Below are positions 26,911 to 34,611 of a stretch of 64,000 bases of DNA, piece after piece; the first letter of the stretch is position 1; each line of letters begins with the position of its first letter. The position numbers were made by a program, and so were the translations under genes. The notes beneath the pieces were generated by a model that worked only from the letters and a program-made list of their open reading frames with translations, was not told where the DNA came from and searched no databases. The stretch comes from Kordiimonas sp. SCSIO 12603 (lineage in GTDB: Bacteria > Pseudomonadota > Alphaproteobacteria > Sphingomonadales > Kordiimonadaceae), in NCBI RefSeq assembly GCF_024398035.1, contig NZ_CP073748.1, positions 487,501-551,500 of the forward strand, given 5' to 3'.

Positions 26911-27444
26911 TTACAGGGAACAACCTTCGTCTGTGCATGTTCCGGCCTGTGGTGGGCTGCTCTTTGTTTCCGGTTCAGGGGCAGAGTTTTCACCGATCAG
27001 CGACATAATTTCAGCGCCAATTTGCATATCGCTTGTCATACCGAATTTCTGTTTTCTTAAGCGGCCTTCCTTATCAACAAGAATTAAGGTCGGCGTGCCT
27101 TGCATTTGGTATATTTCCATGGTTGCTGGCAGGTGTTTATCCGTTTGTCTGTCAATTGCGACAGGGAACGGGATTTTATACTCGTGAATGAAGGCGTCCA
27201 GCGCTTCACGGCTACCTTGTGCAGCGTGATGTTCAAACACAGTGTGCAGGCCGATAACCTGAACATCTTTTTGCGGGAAAAGCTGTGTAATTTTTATAGC
27301 CTGAGGCAAGCTATGGGAAACACATCCTGGACAAAGCATCTGAAAGGCTTCAATCACCACCACCTTGCCTCTTAGTTTCTGAAGGCTTAGTGGCTCTGAG
27401 GTGTTGAGCCATTCGATTACATCGAGTTCTGGTGCTTTTTTCAT
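26911..27444 (-). CDS. TlpA-like thiol-disulfide redoxin
   Basis: Thioredoxin-fold protein of the AhpC/TSA-redoxin/TlpA type, 177 residues. Active site reads FQMLCPGCVSH (about residues 36-46), with the strand before it VVVIEAF and the cis-proline segment QGTPTLILVDKEG later. The tail ends AGTCTDEGCSL, giving a second cysteine pair that could be a resolving or metal-binding site. I see no signal peptide when starting at ATG 27444, which lies one base after the stop of the upstream 79-residue gene (TAATATG), so it is probably cytoplasmic and translationally coupled. The longer frame to 27516 overlaps that gene and lacks support. Confidence 0.82.
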   Translation of the reverse strand: MKKAPELDVIEWLNTSEPLSLQKLRGKVVVIEAFQMLCPGCVSHSLPQAIKITQLFPQKDVQVIGLHTVFEHHAAQGSREALDAFIHEYKIPFPVAIDRQTDKHLPATMEIYQMQGTPTLILVDKEGRLRKQKFGMTSDMQIGAEIMSLIGENSAPEPETKSSPPQAGTCTDEGCSL

Positions 27445-27445
27445 A

Positions 27446-27685
27446 TTAATATTTCCAGTGACAGTTTGCCTGAGCAATGGTTTGAAAATGGATAGCAACC
27501 ACATGGCTTGCGGCAATTAAGCTATCTGCATTTTCTGCATACTCAGGCCTTAATGCCATAAGTTTATTCTTGTCAGGTTGGGTGGCACGCACAGCAAGAC
27601 GGGCAAGTTTGATAGCCAGATTAAACCCTTCTTCAGGTGTTGTGGTTACAAGTGTTTGCGGGAAACTGTTTTGTGTATTGCTCAT
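27446..27685 (-). CDS. 79-residue protein of unknown function
   Basis: Small, probably helical soluble protein; I do not recognise a family. GGAG lies seven bases before the ATG at 27685, and the stop touches the start of the redoxin gene, so it is very likely a real, co-translated gene. Sequence features: a polar N-terminus, then amphipathic helices (GFNLAIKLARLAVRA, ADSLIAASHVVAIHFQTIAQA) and one cysteine near the end. The tight coupling suggests a partner or substrate of the redoxin. Confidence 0.7.
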   Translation of the reverse strand: MSNTQNSFPQTLVTTTPEEGFNLAIKLARLAVRATQPDKNKLMALRPEYAENADSLIAASHVVAIHFQTIAQANCHWKY

Positions 27686-27729
27686 TGAGGTTCTCCAACA
27701 AGGGAACCCCCTCTCCACTGGTGGTGACG

Positions 27730-27806
27730 TCTTCTGAATAGCATCTGATATCAGCTAAGTGGGCTCTGTTATCAAATGCCTTCAATTCGGAGGTTTATTC
27801 AGAAGA
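27730..27806. promoter_or_regulatory. nested inverted repeats upstream of redoxin operon
   Basis: Perfect 11-bp arms TCTTCTGAATA (27730-27740) and TATTCAGAAGA (27796-27806), and inside them a perfect 10-bp palindrome CTGATATCAG (27745-27754). They fill the gap between the secreted-protein gene and the 79-residue gene, both on the minus strand. Operator pair or structured leader; undecided. Confidence 0.4.
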
Positions 27807-27868
27807 GCTGTCTATACACTATCAGAAATGTCACCTTGCCAGCAGAGAGGAGGAAGAGTGGACCTATG

Positions 27869-28588
27869 TTATTCCTTTTCAGCCATTACGATGCCGGGCA
27901 TTGATAAGTCGCCAGACGCTACATCATGAACACCGGTTACGCATAAGAGCGGCGTATCAGCGCTTGTATTCACTTGCAGTTCAGCTGTTACCGCATCAAA
28001 AGAAATCCCTTCGCTACCTTTCACAGGCACTGTGATTTTTGCAGTTCTTCCCGTAAGAATTGGGCTCATGCCCGGGCTATCAAGCGCGATTGGAAGCATG
28101 GGGGCGGTAGCCGGAAGCATATCAACACCGGGGGATACATCACGCACCTTTAGGCCAGCGCCGCATTTGCTATCCTTGGTGAGGACTACCCAGTGGGAAT
28201 GCCAGTCTTTACCGTCATTTGCAGGGTCACCATCCTGATTTTCATCATAAAGGGGGGTGTCATCGAAATCAGGGTGGGCGGTGATGGCGAGTGCTAAGAT
28301 GCCGCTTTTGGGATCAAACCCAACGGTTGCCGGGTCAAGGCTTGTTGGCCAAACATAGCTTTCTACCTTTGCACCATTTAGCTGGCCAGTTGCTTTTGGT
28401 TTTTCACTACCGGCGGTGCCAGCAACTTCCATCATAAAGGTGGCGAGCCTGCCATCAGTGGTGGCAGAGGCTTTGGTGATGTCGAACGCGGCTTTTTTGC
28501 TTTTGTCTTTCTTGCTCACGATGTCATGAGCAAAGGAAGGCTCGGCAGCAAGCGATAGAAACAGGGCTGTAAGAGCAAGATATTTCAT
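27869..28588 (-). CDS. exported protein of unknown function
   Basis: 239 residues with a clear signal peptide (MKYLALTALFLSLAAEPSFA, cut after residue 20), so periplasmic. No family recognised. The mature part is beta-rich, with an acidic loop DENQDGDPANDGKDWHSHWVVL (about 132-153) that could bind calcium or another metal, and two isolated cysteines in SKCGAGL and LLCVTGV. GGAG is seven bases before the ATG at 28588; the longer frame crosses into the MarR promoter. Divergent from the MarR-type gene, so probably its regulatory target. Confidence 0.72.
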   Translation of the reverse strand: MKYLALTALFLSLAAEPSFAHDIVSKKDKSKKAAFDITKASATTDGRLATFMMEVAGTAGSEKPKATGQLNGAKVESYVWPTSLDPATVGFDPKSGILALAITAHPDFDDTPLYDENQDGDPANDGKDWHSHWVVLTKDSKCGAGLKVRDVSPGVDMLPATAPMLPIALDSPGMSPILTGRTAKITVPVKGSEGISFDAVTAELQVNTSADTPLLCVTGVHDVASGDLSMPGIVMAEKE

Positions 28589-28603
28589 TGGGTTTCTCCA
28601 TTG

Positions 28604-28673
28604 GTATCGACTCGAAACAAATGTGATATACACAGGAAATCTTCCGCTTGCAAGAAAAGTTTTTAGTCGATAC
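28604..28673. promoter_or_regulatory. candidate MarR operator (paired half-sites)
   Basis: GTATCGACT (28604-28612) is repeated as its reverse complement AGTCGATAC (28665-28673), a perfect 9-bp inverted repeat spanning the divergent promoter gap between the exported-protein gene and the MarR-type gene. The outer arm ends just before the MarR start codon. Confidence 0.5.
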
Positions 28674-28682
28674 TATGGTGGC

Positions 28683-29225
28683 ATGATTGAAATGAATAAT
28701 ATTGCTATACTTCTGGAACGTATTGGACGAGTGCTCCAGAATGATGCTCATACCCACGGTTTGAAACCTACCCAGTGGGAAGCCTTGCGTTATCTTGGGC
28801 GTGCGAACCGGTTTTCACGCTCCCCTTCTGCAGTTACCGCCTATTTGGGCATGACGAAAGGGACTGTTTCCCAAACGCTTGCAGCGCTTGAACGGAAAGG
28901 TTTGATTGAAAAATCATCAGACCCAACGGACAAGAGAAATATTCATATTAACCTCACGGGGGCAGGGGGCGAATTGCTTCAAGAAGATCCTGTACGGCAG
29001 TTTGTACAGCCACAAGATAAGACTTCTGCTGAATTAGAAGCAGGGCTTGAAAAACTGCTTTTGGATACTCTCAAGAAACGTGGCGGCAAGGCCTTTGGCG
29101 CTTGCAAAACTTGTAAATATTTTCAGGTAGAACACACTGACTTTCCAGAGCATGGTTGCGGACTTTTAAAAGTGGCGCTTTCCGGTGATGATGCTGACCG
29201 TATATGTGCTGAACATATTCATTAG
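28683..29225 (+). CDS. MarR-family regulator with C-terminal four-cysteine motif
   Basis: 180 residues. The winged helix-turn-helix is clear (PTQWEALRYLGR, SAVTAYLGMTKGTVSQTLAALERKGLIEK, then the wing DPTDKRNIHINLT). What is unusual is the tail: Cys141-x2-Cys144 (ACKTCKYF), Cys159 (HGCGL) and Cys175 (ICAEH), a spacing that would suit a zinc site or an iron-sulfur cluster and so redox or metal sensing. ATG at 28683 is preferred over the longer frame; ATG 28692 is also possible. It diverges from an exported-protein gene, and a thiol redoxin operon lies just beyond. MarR assignment is firm; the metal site is inference. Confidence 0.82.
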   Translation: MIEMNNIAILLERIGRVLQNDAHTHGLKPTQWEALRYLGRANRFSRSPSAVTAYLGMTKGTVSQTLAALERKGLIEKSSDPTDKRNIHINLTGAGGELLQEDPVRQFVQPQDKTSAELEAGLEKLLLDTLKKRGGKAFGACKTCKYFQVEHTDFPEHGCGLLKVALSGDDADRICAEHIH

Positions 29226-29320
29226 TACAGATAACGAGAACTATACCTAGGTTTAGCTTGTAGCTGGATTTTTCCTCTCCATATGTTTTAAAGGCGCGCT
29301 TGCCATAAGAGGGGAAATAG

Positions 29321-29947
29321 ATGGCTCATTCCGCATCTTTCTGGAATAGAATAGCAACGAAATATTCCAAATCACCTATTGCTGATGAAGCGGCATACGA
29401 AAAAAAGCTGGAAATCAGCCGGGAATATTTCACACCTGAATCTGAACTTCTGGAAATCGGTTGTGGTACTGGGTCTACAGCAGTTTTACATGCACCTTAT
29501 GTAAAGCATATTGATGCGGTGGATATCTCTGAAAACATGATCAGCATCGCGCGCTCGAAGGCGGAAAGCGAAGGTGTAGATAATATTGATTTTCGTGTTC
29601 TGGATTCTGATGATCTGCAAGTGGCGTCTGAAAGTAAGGATGCTGTTTTAGCGCTTAGTCTTTTGCATCTGGTGGAAGATAAAGAGGCGCTGATGGCAAA
29701 AGCTCATGCTGCCCTAAAGCCCGGCGGTGTGTTTATAACCAGCACAGCATGTATTGCCGATTTCATGGCGTGGATGAAATATATCCTGCCTGTTGGTCGT
29801 GCGCTGCGGTTGTTGCCGTTTGTGAAAGTCTTTTCGGCAGATGAGCTCAGAGCCAGCATGAAGGCTGCGGGCTTTGAGATTCTCTATGATTGGCAGCCCG
29901 CTAAAAATAAAGGGCTGTTTATTGTGGCGAAAAAATCAGATTCGTAG
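29321..29947 (+). CDS. class I SAM-dependent methyltransferase
   Basis: 208-residue methyltransferase of the UbiE/Methyltransf_11 type. SAM motif I is LLEIGCGTGSTA (about 46-57), motif II acid VDIS, and post-I segments FRVLDSDDL and ALSLLHLVEDKEAL are typical. Substrate unknown; this group usually methylates small molecules. GAGGGG is six bases before the ATG. The 3' end overlaps the convergent RNA methyltransferase gene by 12 bases. Confidence 0.82.
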   Translation: MAHSASFWNRIATKYSKSPIADEAAYEKKLEISREYFTPESELLEIGCGTGSTAVLHAPYVKHIDAVDISENMISIARSKAESEGVDNIDFRVLDSDDLQVASESKDAVLALSLLHLVEDKEALMAKAHAALKPGGVFITSTACIADFMAWMKYILPVGRALRLLPFVKVFSADELRASMKAAGFEILYDWQPAKNKGLFIVAKKSDS

Positions 29948-31042
29948 CGTGGAATAAAGCTTCACCGGGATGCCGCCATGTGAAAAAGCTGTTTTCTTTT
30001 TCCTAAATGGCAAACCGCATGCTTTGGCGAGGTCATCATTGTTGGTAACAAGGCCGATACGCCAGCCTCTGAAACCGGCTTTCAAGGTTTTCCCAAGCGT
30101 TTCATAAAGCGGCTGCAGTTTTTTAACATCACCGATACGCGCCCCGTAAGGTGGGTTTATAATCACCAGCCCTTTGGGGCCATCTGTCGGGGTAAGCTCG
30201 CTAATGGCTTGTTTGGTGAAAACGGTTAAGCCCTCTACGCCCGCACGTTTGGCGTTTGCGGCGCTCATTTTTACGGCACCAGAGTCCCGGTCGAAGCCGT
30301 AAAAACGTACGCTAGTTTCTTCAGCTGTGTTTTGCGCCTTCAGCGCTTCCCACGCTTCCTGGTTGAAGCTTGCCAGCTTTTCAAAGGCAAAACTTCTTGT
30401 TCTTCCGGGCGCAAGGCCTGATGCAATTTCAGCAGCTTCAATCACGAATGTGCCCGACCCGCACATTGGGTCAACAACAGGTTCTGTTCCTTCATAGCCG
30501 CATTCTCTTAAAAGAAGAGCAGCCAGATTTTCGCGCATAGGTGCTTTGTTCACGGCTTCCTTGTGGCCGCGTTTGTGGAGGCCTTCACCAGATGTATCAA
30601 GGCTGATAGTGCAGATATCGTTTACGATTCGTATTTTGATACACAGATCGGCATCTGGTGAAATTTCAGCGCCAAGTTCTTCGCGGATGGCCGTTTCAAA
30701 CCGCTCTGCAGCAGCTTTAGAGTGGTAGATACGGGATTTCTTCGTGCTTACTTCAACACGTACAGGCACATCGGGGCGTAATGTATCCCCCCACGGGAAT
30801 TTGCGTGCCTGCTTATCAAGCTTTGCCAGATGCTGAACTTTGAAAGATCCAAGCCGCACAAGAACCTTGCTGGCGCCGCGCATCATCAGGTTCGCGCGCC
30901 ATACTTCAGGCCAATCGCCGCTTACGGTAATACCGCCCTTGGTCTTTTCAGCACCTGTGAAGTTTTTTTCCAGGGCTTCAGCGAGGAGCGCATTCTCTAA
31001 GCCCGGTACGGTCGAGAGGAATATTTCTAAATCAGCAGTCAT
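29936..31042 (-). CDS. THUMP-domain RNA methyltransferase (RlmL N-terminal-half type)
   Basis: 368-residue RNA N2-guanine methyltransferase family protein. N-terminal ferredoxin-like/THUMP region (residues 1-160, FLSTVPGLENALLAEAL) for RNA binding, then a Rossmann methyltransferase with DPMCGSGTFVIEAAEIA (motif I) and the catalytic IINPPYG (motif IV), which marks base amino-group methylation. It matches the YcbY/RlmL first half rather than full-length RlmKL. Probable target is 23S rRNA. Followed 32 bases upstream-to-downstream by the IMPACT gene on the same strand. Confidence 0.87.
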   Translation of the reverse strand: MTADLEIFLSTVPGLENALLAEALEKNFTGAEKTKGGITVSGDWPEVWRANLMMRGASKVLVRLGSFKVQHLAKLDKQARKFPWGDTLRPDVPVRVEVSTKKSRIYHSKAAAERFETAIREELGAEISPDADLCIKIRIVNDICTISLDTSGEGLHKRGHKEAVNKAPMRENLAALLLRECGYEGTEPVVDPMCGSGTFVIEAAEIASGLAPGRTRSFAFEKLASFNQEAWEALKAQNTAEETSVRFYGFDRDSGAVKMSAANAKRAGVEGLTVFTKQAISELTPTDGPKGLVIINPPYGARIGDVKKLQPLYETLGKTLKAGFRGWRIGLVTNNDDLAKACGLPFRKKKTAFSHGGIPVKLYSTLRI

Positions 31043-31074
31043 GGCGCCTAGGTACAGGCTTTTTGGGGAAGCGT

Positions 31075-31431
31075 CTAGCTGAAAGCATGTTCTATATAAT
31101 AGTGAACTGCATCCTGCACATGGCGGAAACGGTCCCCACCCAGATGCTTACCGCCATACCAGCGGGTTACCACAATGATATGATCTTTCAGTTCTTCCCG
31201 CTCCAGCATACGTACAATAATCATGCCCGCGCCGCTTTCGCCGTCATCATTTTTGATAGCCCCTTCACCGGAGGACAAGAGGCCCCAAGTGTTATGGGTT
31301 GCTTTGGCAAACTTCTTTTTACGGCAAAGCTGTTTGATAAAAGCTTTTGCTTCATCAGCGTTTTTGCACGGTGCGCCTGATACCGCATATTTAGAGCCGC
31401 GGTCTGATATGATGCCTTCGAAAATCTGCAT
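31075..31431 (-). CDS. IMPACT (YigZ/UPF0029) family protein
   Basis: 118 residues, one IMPACT N-terminal-type domain. Diagnostic blocks: KFAKATHNTWG, NDDGESGAG and VTRWYGGKHLGGDRF. Bacterial members are of unclear function, with suggested links to translation. The longer frame opens with TTG at 31467; I take the ATG at 31431, whose ribosome-binding site is weak. It is the first gene of a two-gene unit with the RNA methyltransferase and diverges from the PEPC-like gene over a gap that carries a perfect 12-bp inverted repeat. Confidence 0.82.
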   Translation of the reverse strand: MQIFEGIISDRGSKYAVSGAPCKNADEAKAFIKQLCRKKKFAKATHNTWGLLSSGEGAIKNDDGESGAGMIIVRMLEREELKDHIIVVTRWYGGKHLGGDRFRHVQDAVHYYIEHAFS

Positions 31432-31515
31432 GGCGCATCTATAGGCCTGGGGCGGGAAGAGTGTCAAATTCCGTTTGCTTGATGGTTGTAATGATATTTT
31501 TATGATAGTATTTTG

Positions 31516-31558
31516 AAATTATGTTGCTGAATACTTGCTATTTTGCGCAACATAATTT
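31516..31558. promoter_or_regulatory. perfect 12-bp inverted repeat upstream of PEPC-like gene
   Basis: AAATTATGTTGC (31516-31527) and GCAACATAATTT (31547-31558), spacer 19 bases; the right arm overlaps the palindrome TTGCGCAA (31543-31550). It sits in the divergent gap between the IMPACT gene and the PEPC-like gene. Likely operator, regulator unknown. Confidence 0.5.
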
Positions 31559-31643
31559 ATACGAGCGGCATATAAAAAAACACAAATACGCCCCACCATA
31601 AAGTTCATCATTTATTAGCAGCAATTGAGTTGAGGAATTGACC

Positions 31644-34457
31644 ATGGCTGAACAGGCAACTTTGCTTAAAGGCGAAACAAGAAGACAACATTTATCAGCA
31701 GCGTATGGCTTAGCTTCAGGCCTGATTGGTGGGGAAAAAACGCTCGCAGATTTATCTGCAGATTTGAAAGATCGGGGCCGTCGCTGCCTCGATGATCGGC
31801 TAAAGCGTATGTCCAGCCAATGGACAGAACTGGTGGCGGATAAAAATATTACCCGCCTTGAAGCGCTGGTCGATGGCCTTGGTGTGGATGACAAGGGCGC
31901 TAAACTGCCTTTTGAAGCTTTTAAAGCCAAAATCGAAGATGATGTGGCTGGGCTTGTAGTAACCGCGCATCCAACTTTTTCGCTTTCAACAGATGCCTGG
32001 GCTTATGCTGAGAAATATCTCTGTGCGCTGGCAAAAGGTGGGGATACGGCAAAAGCCACTGAAAATATGCCGCTTGATAGTGTGCAGCCGCAAACCTCCC
32101 CAACCCTTTATGAAGAGCTTGAGTATGCGCGGGTTGCTGTTTCAAATATTCGCCGTTCTATCCGTCGTTTCTATGAAGTGGTTTTTAACCGCGCCGCTGA
32201 ACTTTACCCGGATGATTATAAAAGCCTGCGTCCACGGGTGGCGACGGTTGCCAGTTGGGTTGGGTTTGATCTAGATGGCCGTACTGATATTGATTGGTCT
32301 TTGGGGCTTATCTTCCGTTACCGCTCCGCACTTGCGGGGTTAGATGAATGCCTCAGCTTGTGTCGTTCGCTTCCTTACGGTGGCGATGGTGCTGATGCTG
32401 CCGCTCGCGTAACCGCAGGTTTTCAGGAACTCCGTAAATGTTTTGAAGCGGGCGAACAAGCACTGCAAGCCCATAAGGAAAGCCCCACAGGGCTTGGGAA
32501 GCTGAACCAGCTTGCGGTGGAAAACATGTCTCGCAAGGAAAAGGCCAAGGATGCAATTAACAGCGCGTTTGAAGACCTTCTCAAAACAGATTTACCGCAT
32601 GATATGTGGCGCGCTGCTGCCACGCTTTATACAGAATGGCGTACGGTGGGCATGGGGCTTTCCCATATCCATTTCCGCCTGAATGCGCAGCAGCTTCATA
32701 ATGCTATTGGCCATGAACTACAGATGACCAACGCGCCTGATCAAAGTGCTGTACGCCGCCATTTCCTTGCAGCTGTTACAGAGAAGCTGGATAGCGTTGA
32801 AGAACAGTCTATCCACTACGGCACGTTAGCTGCTGAGCAAACAACCGCGCGCCGGGTGTTTATGCTGGCGGCACAGTTTATGAAGCATTTTGATGCGGCA
32901 ACCCGTATTCGTATGCTGGTGGCCGAATCCGACACACCTTTCACACTTCTGACGGCGCTTTATTATGCCAAGCTGTTCGGCGTGGACGATCACGTAGAAA
33001 TCTCCCCGCTTTTTGAAACAGCCATTGGGCTTGAACGTGGTGACCGGGTGATTGCTGAAGTGCTGGATAACCCGCATTTCCTTGCTTACATCAAGCAGCA
33101 GGGCCGTTTCTGTATCCAGCTTGGTTTTTCTGATTCCGGGCGTTATATCGGCCAACCGGCGGCATCACTTGCCATTGAGCGCTTCAAACTACGGGTGGTA
33201 CGGCTCTGGAAACAGCGCGGGCTTGGTGATGTGCAGCTATTGTTCTTTGATACTCACGGCGAATCTATTGGCCGTGGTGCGTTCCCTGAAAGCCTGAAGA
33301 AGCGGTTCCTATATACGCACCCACCACGGGTGCGGCAGTGGTTGTCTGAATTAAAGCAGGCAGAAAAGCATGAAGTAAGCTTCCAAGGTGGTGAAGGTTT
33401 TCTCTGGTTCCTTGCAGAAGAAACCGCGCTCGCAACCCTTACAGATTTTCTTGAAGTGCGGTTTGACAGTTATTCGGCTGACGACGACAAGCTTTATGAA
33501 GAGCGGGGCTGGGCACTGGATTTCTTCCTCACACTCGTGGAATATCAAAACACGCTGACGGATAATAAAGGCTATGTACGCCTGATTGACAGCATTGGTC
33601 GCAGCCTTTTGTTCCCAACCGGTTCGCGGTCTCTTCGCCGCCAAAGCGGTGGCGCGGTGCATCAGCGGCTTGAGCGTATCTCGCAGATTAGGGCGATCCC
33701 GCATAATGCGGTGTTGCAGCAGCTTGGTTATCTGGCAAACAGCTGCGCAGGGCTCGGCACGGCCATCGGTCTCTCGCCTGATAAATTCAACCGTATTCGC
33801 GGTGAAAGTAATCGTCTGCAGATGATCACCAATATGGCGCTCAATGCGCTCGCGCGCTCGGATGTGGGGGTGATTGAAGCTTATGCCAAACTCCTCAGCC
33901 CCGGTTACTGGCTTGACCGCTGCGATGAAACAGACTCTGGGAAACAGCGGGAACAGCTCCGCCGCTTGTCTGGCATTATGGAAGGGCTTTTTGAAAGCGA
34001 TACGGTGGATGCCTGTATCCGTGATCTCCGCCGGGATGCGGGCATGCTTACGGATTGCCTCACTGATGATGCGGCCCTCACTATTCTTGATGAAGGTGTT
34101 GATAGCGAACTGTTTGAATTTCACCAGATCAGGATTGGTCTTATCCAGTATATCTTCATGAAGGCGATGGAAATTCCGCGCTTTAGTACGCGTTTTGATT
34201 TCTCGCTTGAGGAACTGCTTGTTGAGATGCTGCACCTTGAGGTGCCGGATACACTTGAGCAGCTCAGGAAGATTTTCCCCGAAGCGCCACCACAAAGTGA
34301 TGACGATGTATTTGGTGAAGAATCCACCTATAAATCAGGTGCATCATCGGGGTACGGCAAAGTGCATAGCCAGATTTTCGATGAAATCGAAAAGGCCTAT
34401 GATCTGGTCCTTACGCTCAGTGGCTTAATAGCGCTGAAAGCAGGTGCGTTTGGTTAA
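31644..34457 (+). CDS. divergent phosphoenolpyruvate carboxylase-family protein
   Basis: 937 residues, the usual length and domain order of PEP carboxylase (PEP + bicarbonate to oxaloacetate). Conserved: TAHPT with His109, the Arg in HFRLNAQQ (counterpart of E. coli Arg396), PLFET, and SIGRG (Arg544, Arg587 counterpart). Altered: TAHPTE is TAHPTF; the YSDSAKD block is FSDSGRY (Lys546 to Arg); the catalytic FHGRGG loop reads FDTHGE (residues 535-540), so the His579 and Arg581 counterparts are Asp and His; RAIPW is RAIPH; and the C-terminal NTG tail is GAFG. It may have changed activity. Start is ATG 31644 with GAGG upstream, not the TTG six bases earlier. The adjacent gene is a putative metallopeptidase. 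Confidence 0.75.
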   Translation: MAEQATLLKGETRRQHLSAAYGLASGLIGGEKTLADLSADLKDRGRRCLDDRLKRMSSQWTELVADKNITRLEALVDGLGVDDKGAKLPFEAFKAKIEDDVAGLVVTAHPTFSLSTDAWAYAEKYLCALAKGGDTAKATENMPLDSVQPQTSPTLYEELEYARVAVSNIRRSIRRFYEVVFNRAAELYPDDYKSLRPRVATVASWVGFDLDGRTDIDWSLGLIFRYRSALAGLDECLSLCRSLPYGGDGADAAARVTAGFQELRKCFEAGEQALQAHKESPTGLGKLNQLAVENMSRKEKAKDAINSAFEDLLKTDLPHDMWRAAATLYTEWRTVGMGLSHIHFRLNAQQLHNAIGHELQMTNAPDQSAVRRHFLAAVTEKLDSVEEQSIHYGTLAAEQTTARRVFMLAAQFMKHFDAATRIRMLVAESDTPFTLLTALYYAKLFGVDDHVEISPLFETAIGLERGDRVIAEVLDNPHFLAYIKQQGRFCIQLGFSDSGRYIGQPAASLAIERFKLRVVRLWKQRGLGDVQLLFFDTHGESIGRGAFPESLKKRFLYTHPPRVRQWLSELKQAEKHEVSFQGGEGFLWFLAEETALATLTDFLEVRFDSYSADDDKLYEERGWALDFFLTLVEYQNTLTDNKGYVRLIDSIGRSLLFPTGSRSLRRQSGGAVHQRLERISQIRAIPHNAVLQQLGYLANSCAGLGTAIGLSPDKFNRIRGESNRLQMITNMALNALARSDVGVIEAYAKLLSPGYWLDRCDETDSGKQREQLRRLSGIMEGLFESDTVDACIRDLRRDAGMLTDCLTDDAALTILDEGVDSELFEFHQIRIGLIQYIFMKAMEIPRFSTRFDFSLEELLVEMLHLEVPDTLEQLRKIFPEAPPQSDDDVFGEESTYKSGASSGYGKVHSQIFDEIEKAYDLVLTLSGLIALKAGAFG

Positions 34458-34468
34458 AACGCTCTGGC

Positions 34469-34483
34469 GTTTCACATGAAACA
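34469..34483. promoter_or_regulatory. parS-like sequence
   Basis: GTTTCACATGAAACA differs from the widely conserved bacterial ParB site core (GTTTCACGTGAAACA) at one central base. It is intergenic, 12 bases after the PEPC-like stop. A single degenerate copy may be chance or a hairpin flank (AAACGC/GCGTTT just before it). Confidence 0.25.
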
Positions 34484-34611
34484 TCAACTATTTAGGCGGT
34501 ATCATAGGGGTGCCGCCTGAACTGTCCGGTTTCCAGCATTGGGCATTTACATTAACGGGTTAAACCCATACGGTTTTCCCCATGATGAAATAATGCAGGT
34601 GATGGGTGGTT

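Noticed and set aside
33351-34295. 314-codon frame antisense to the PEPC-like gene
   Set aside because: No recognisable protein, no ribosome-binding site, and the sense frame is continuous.
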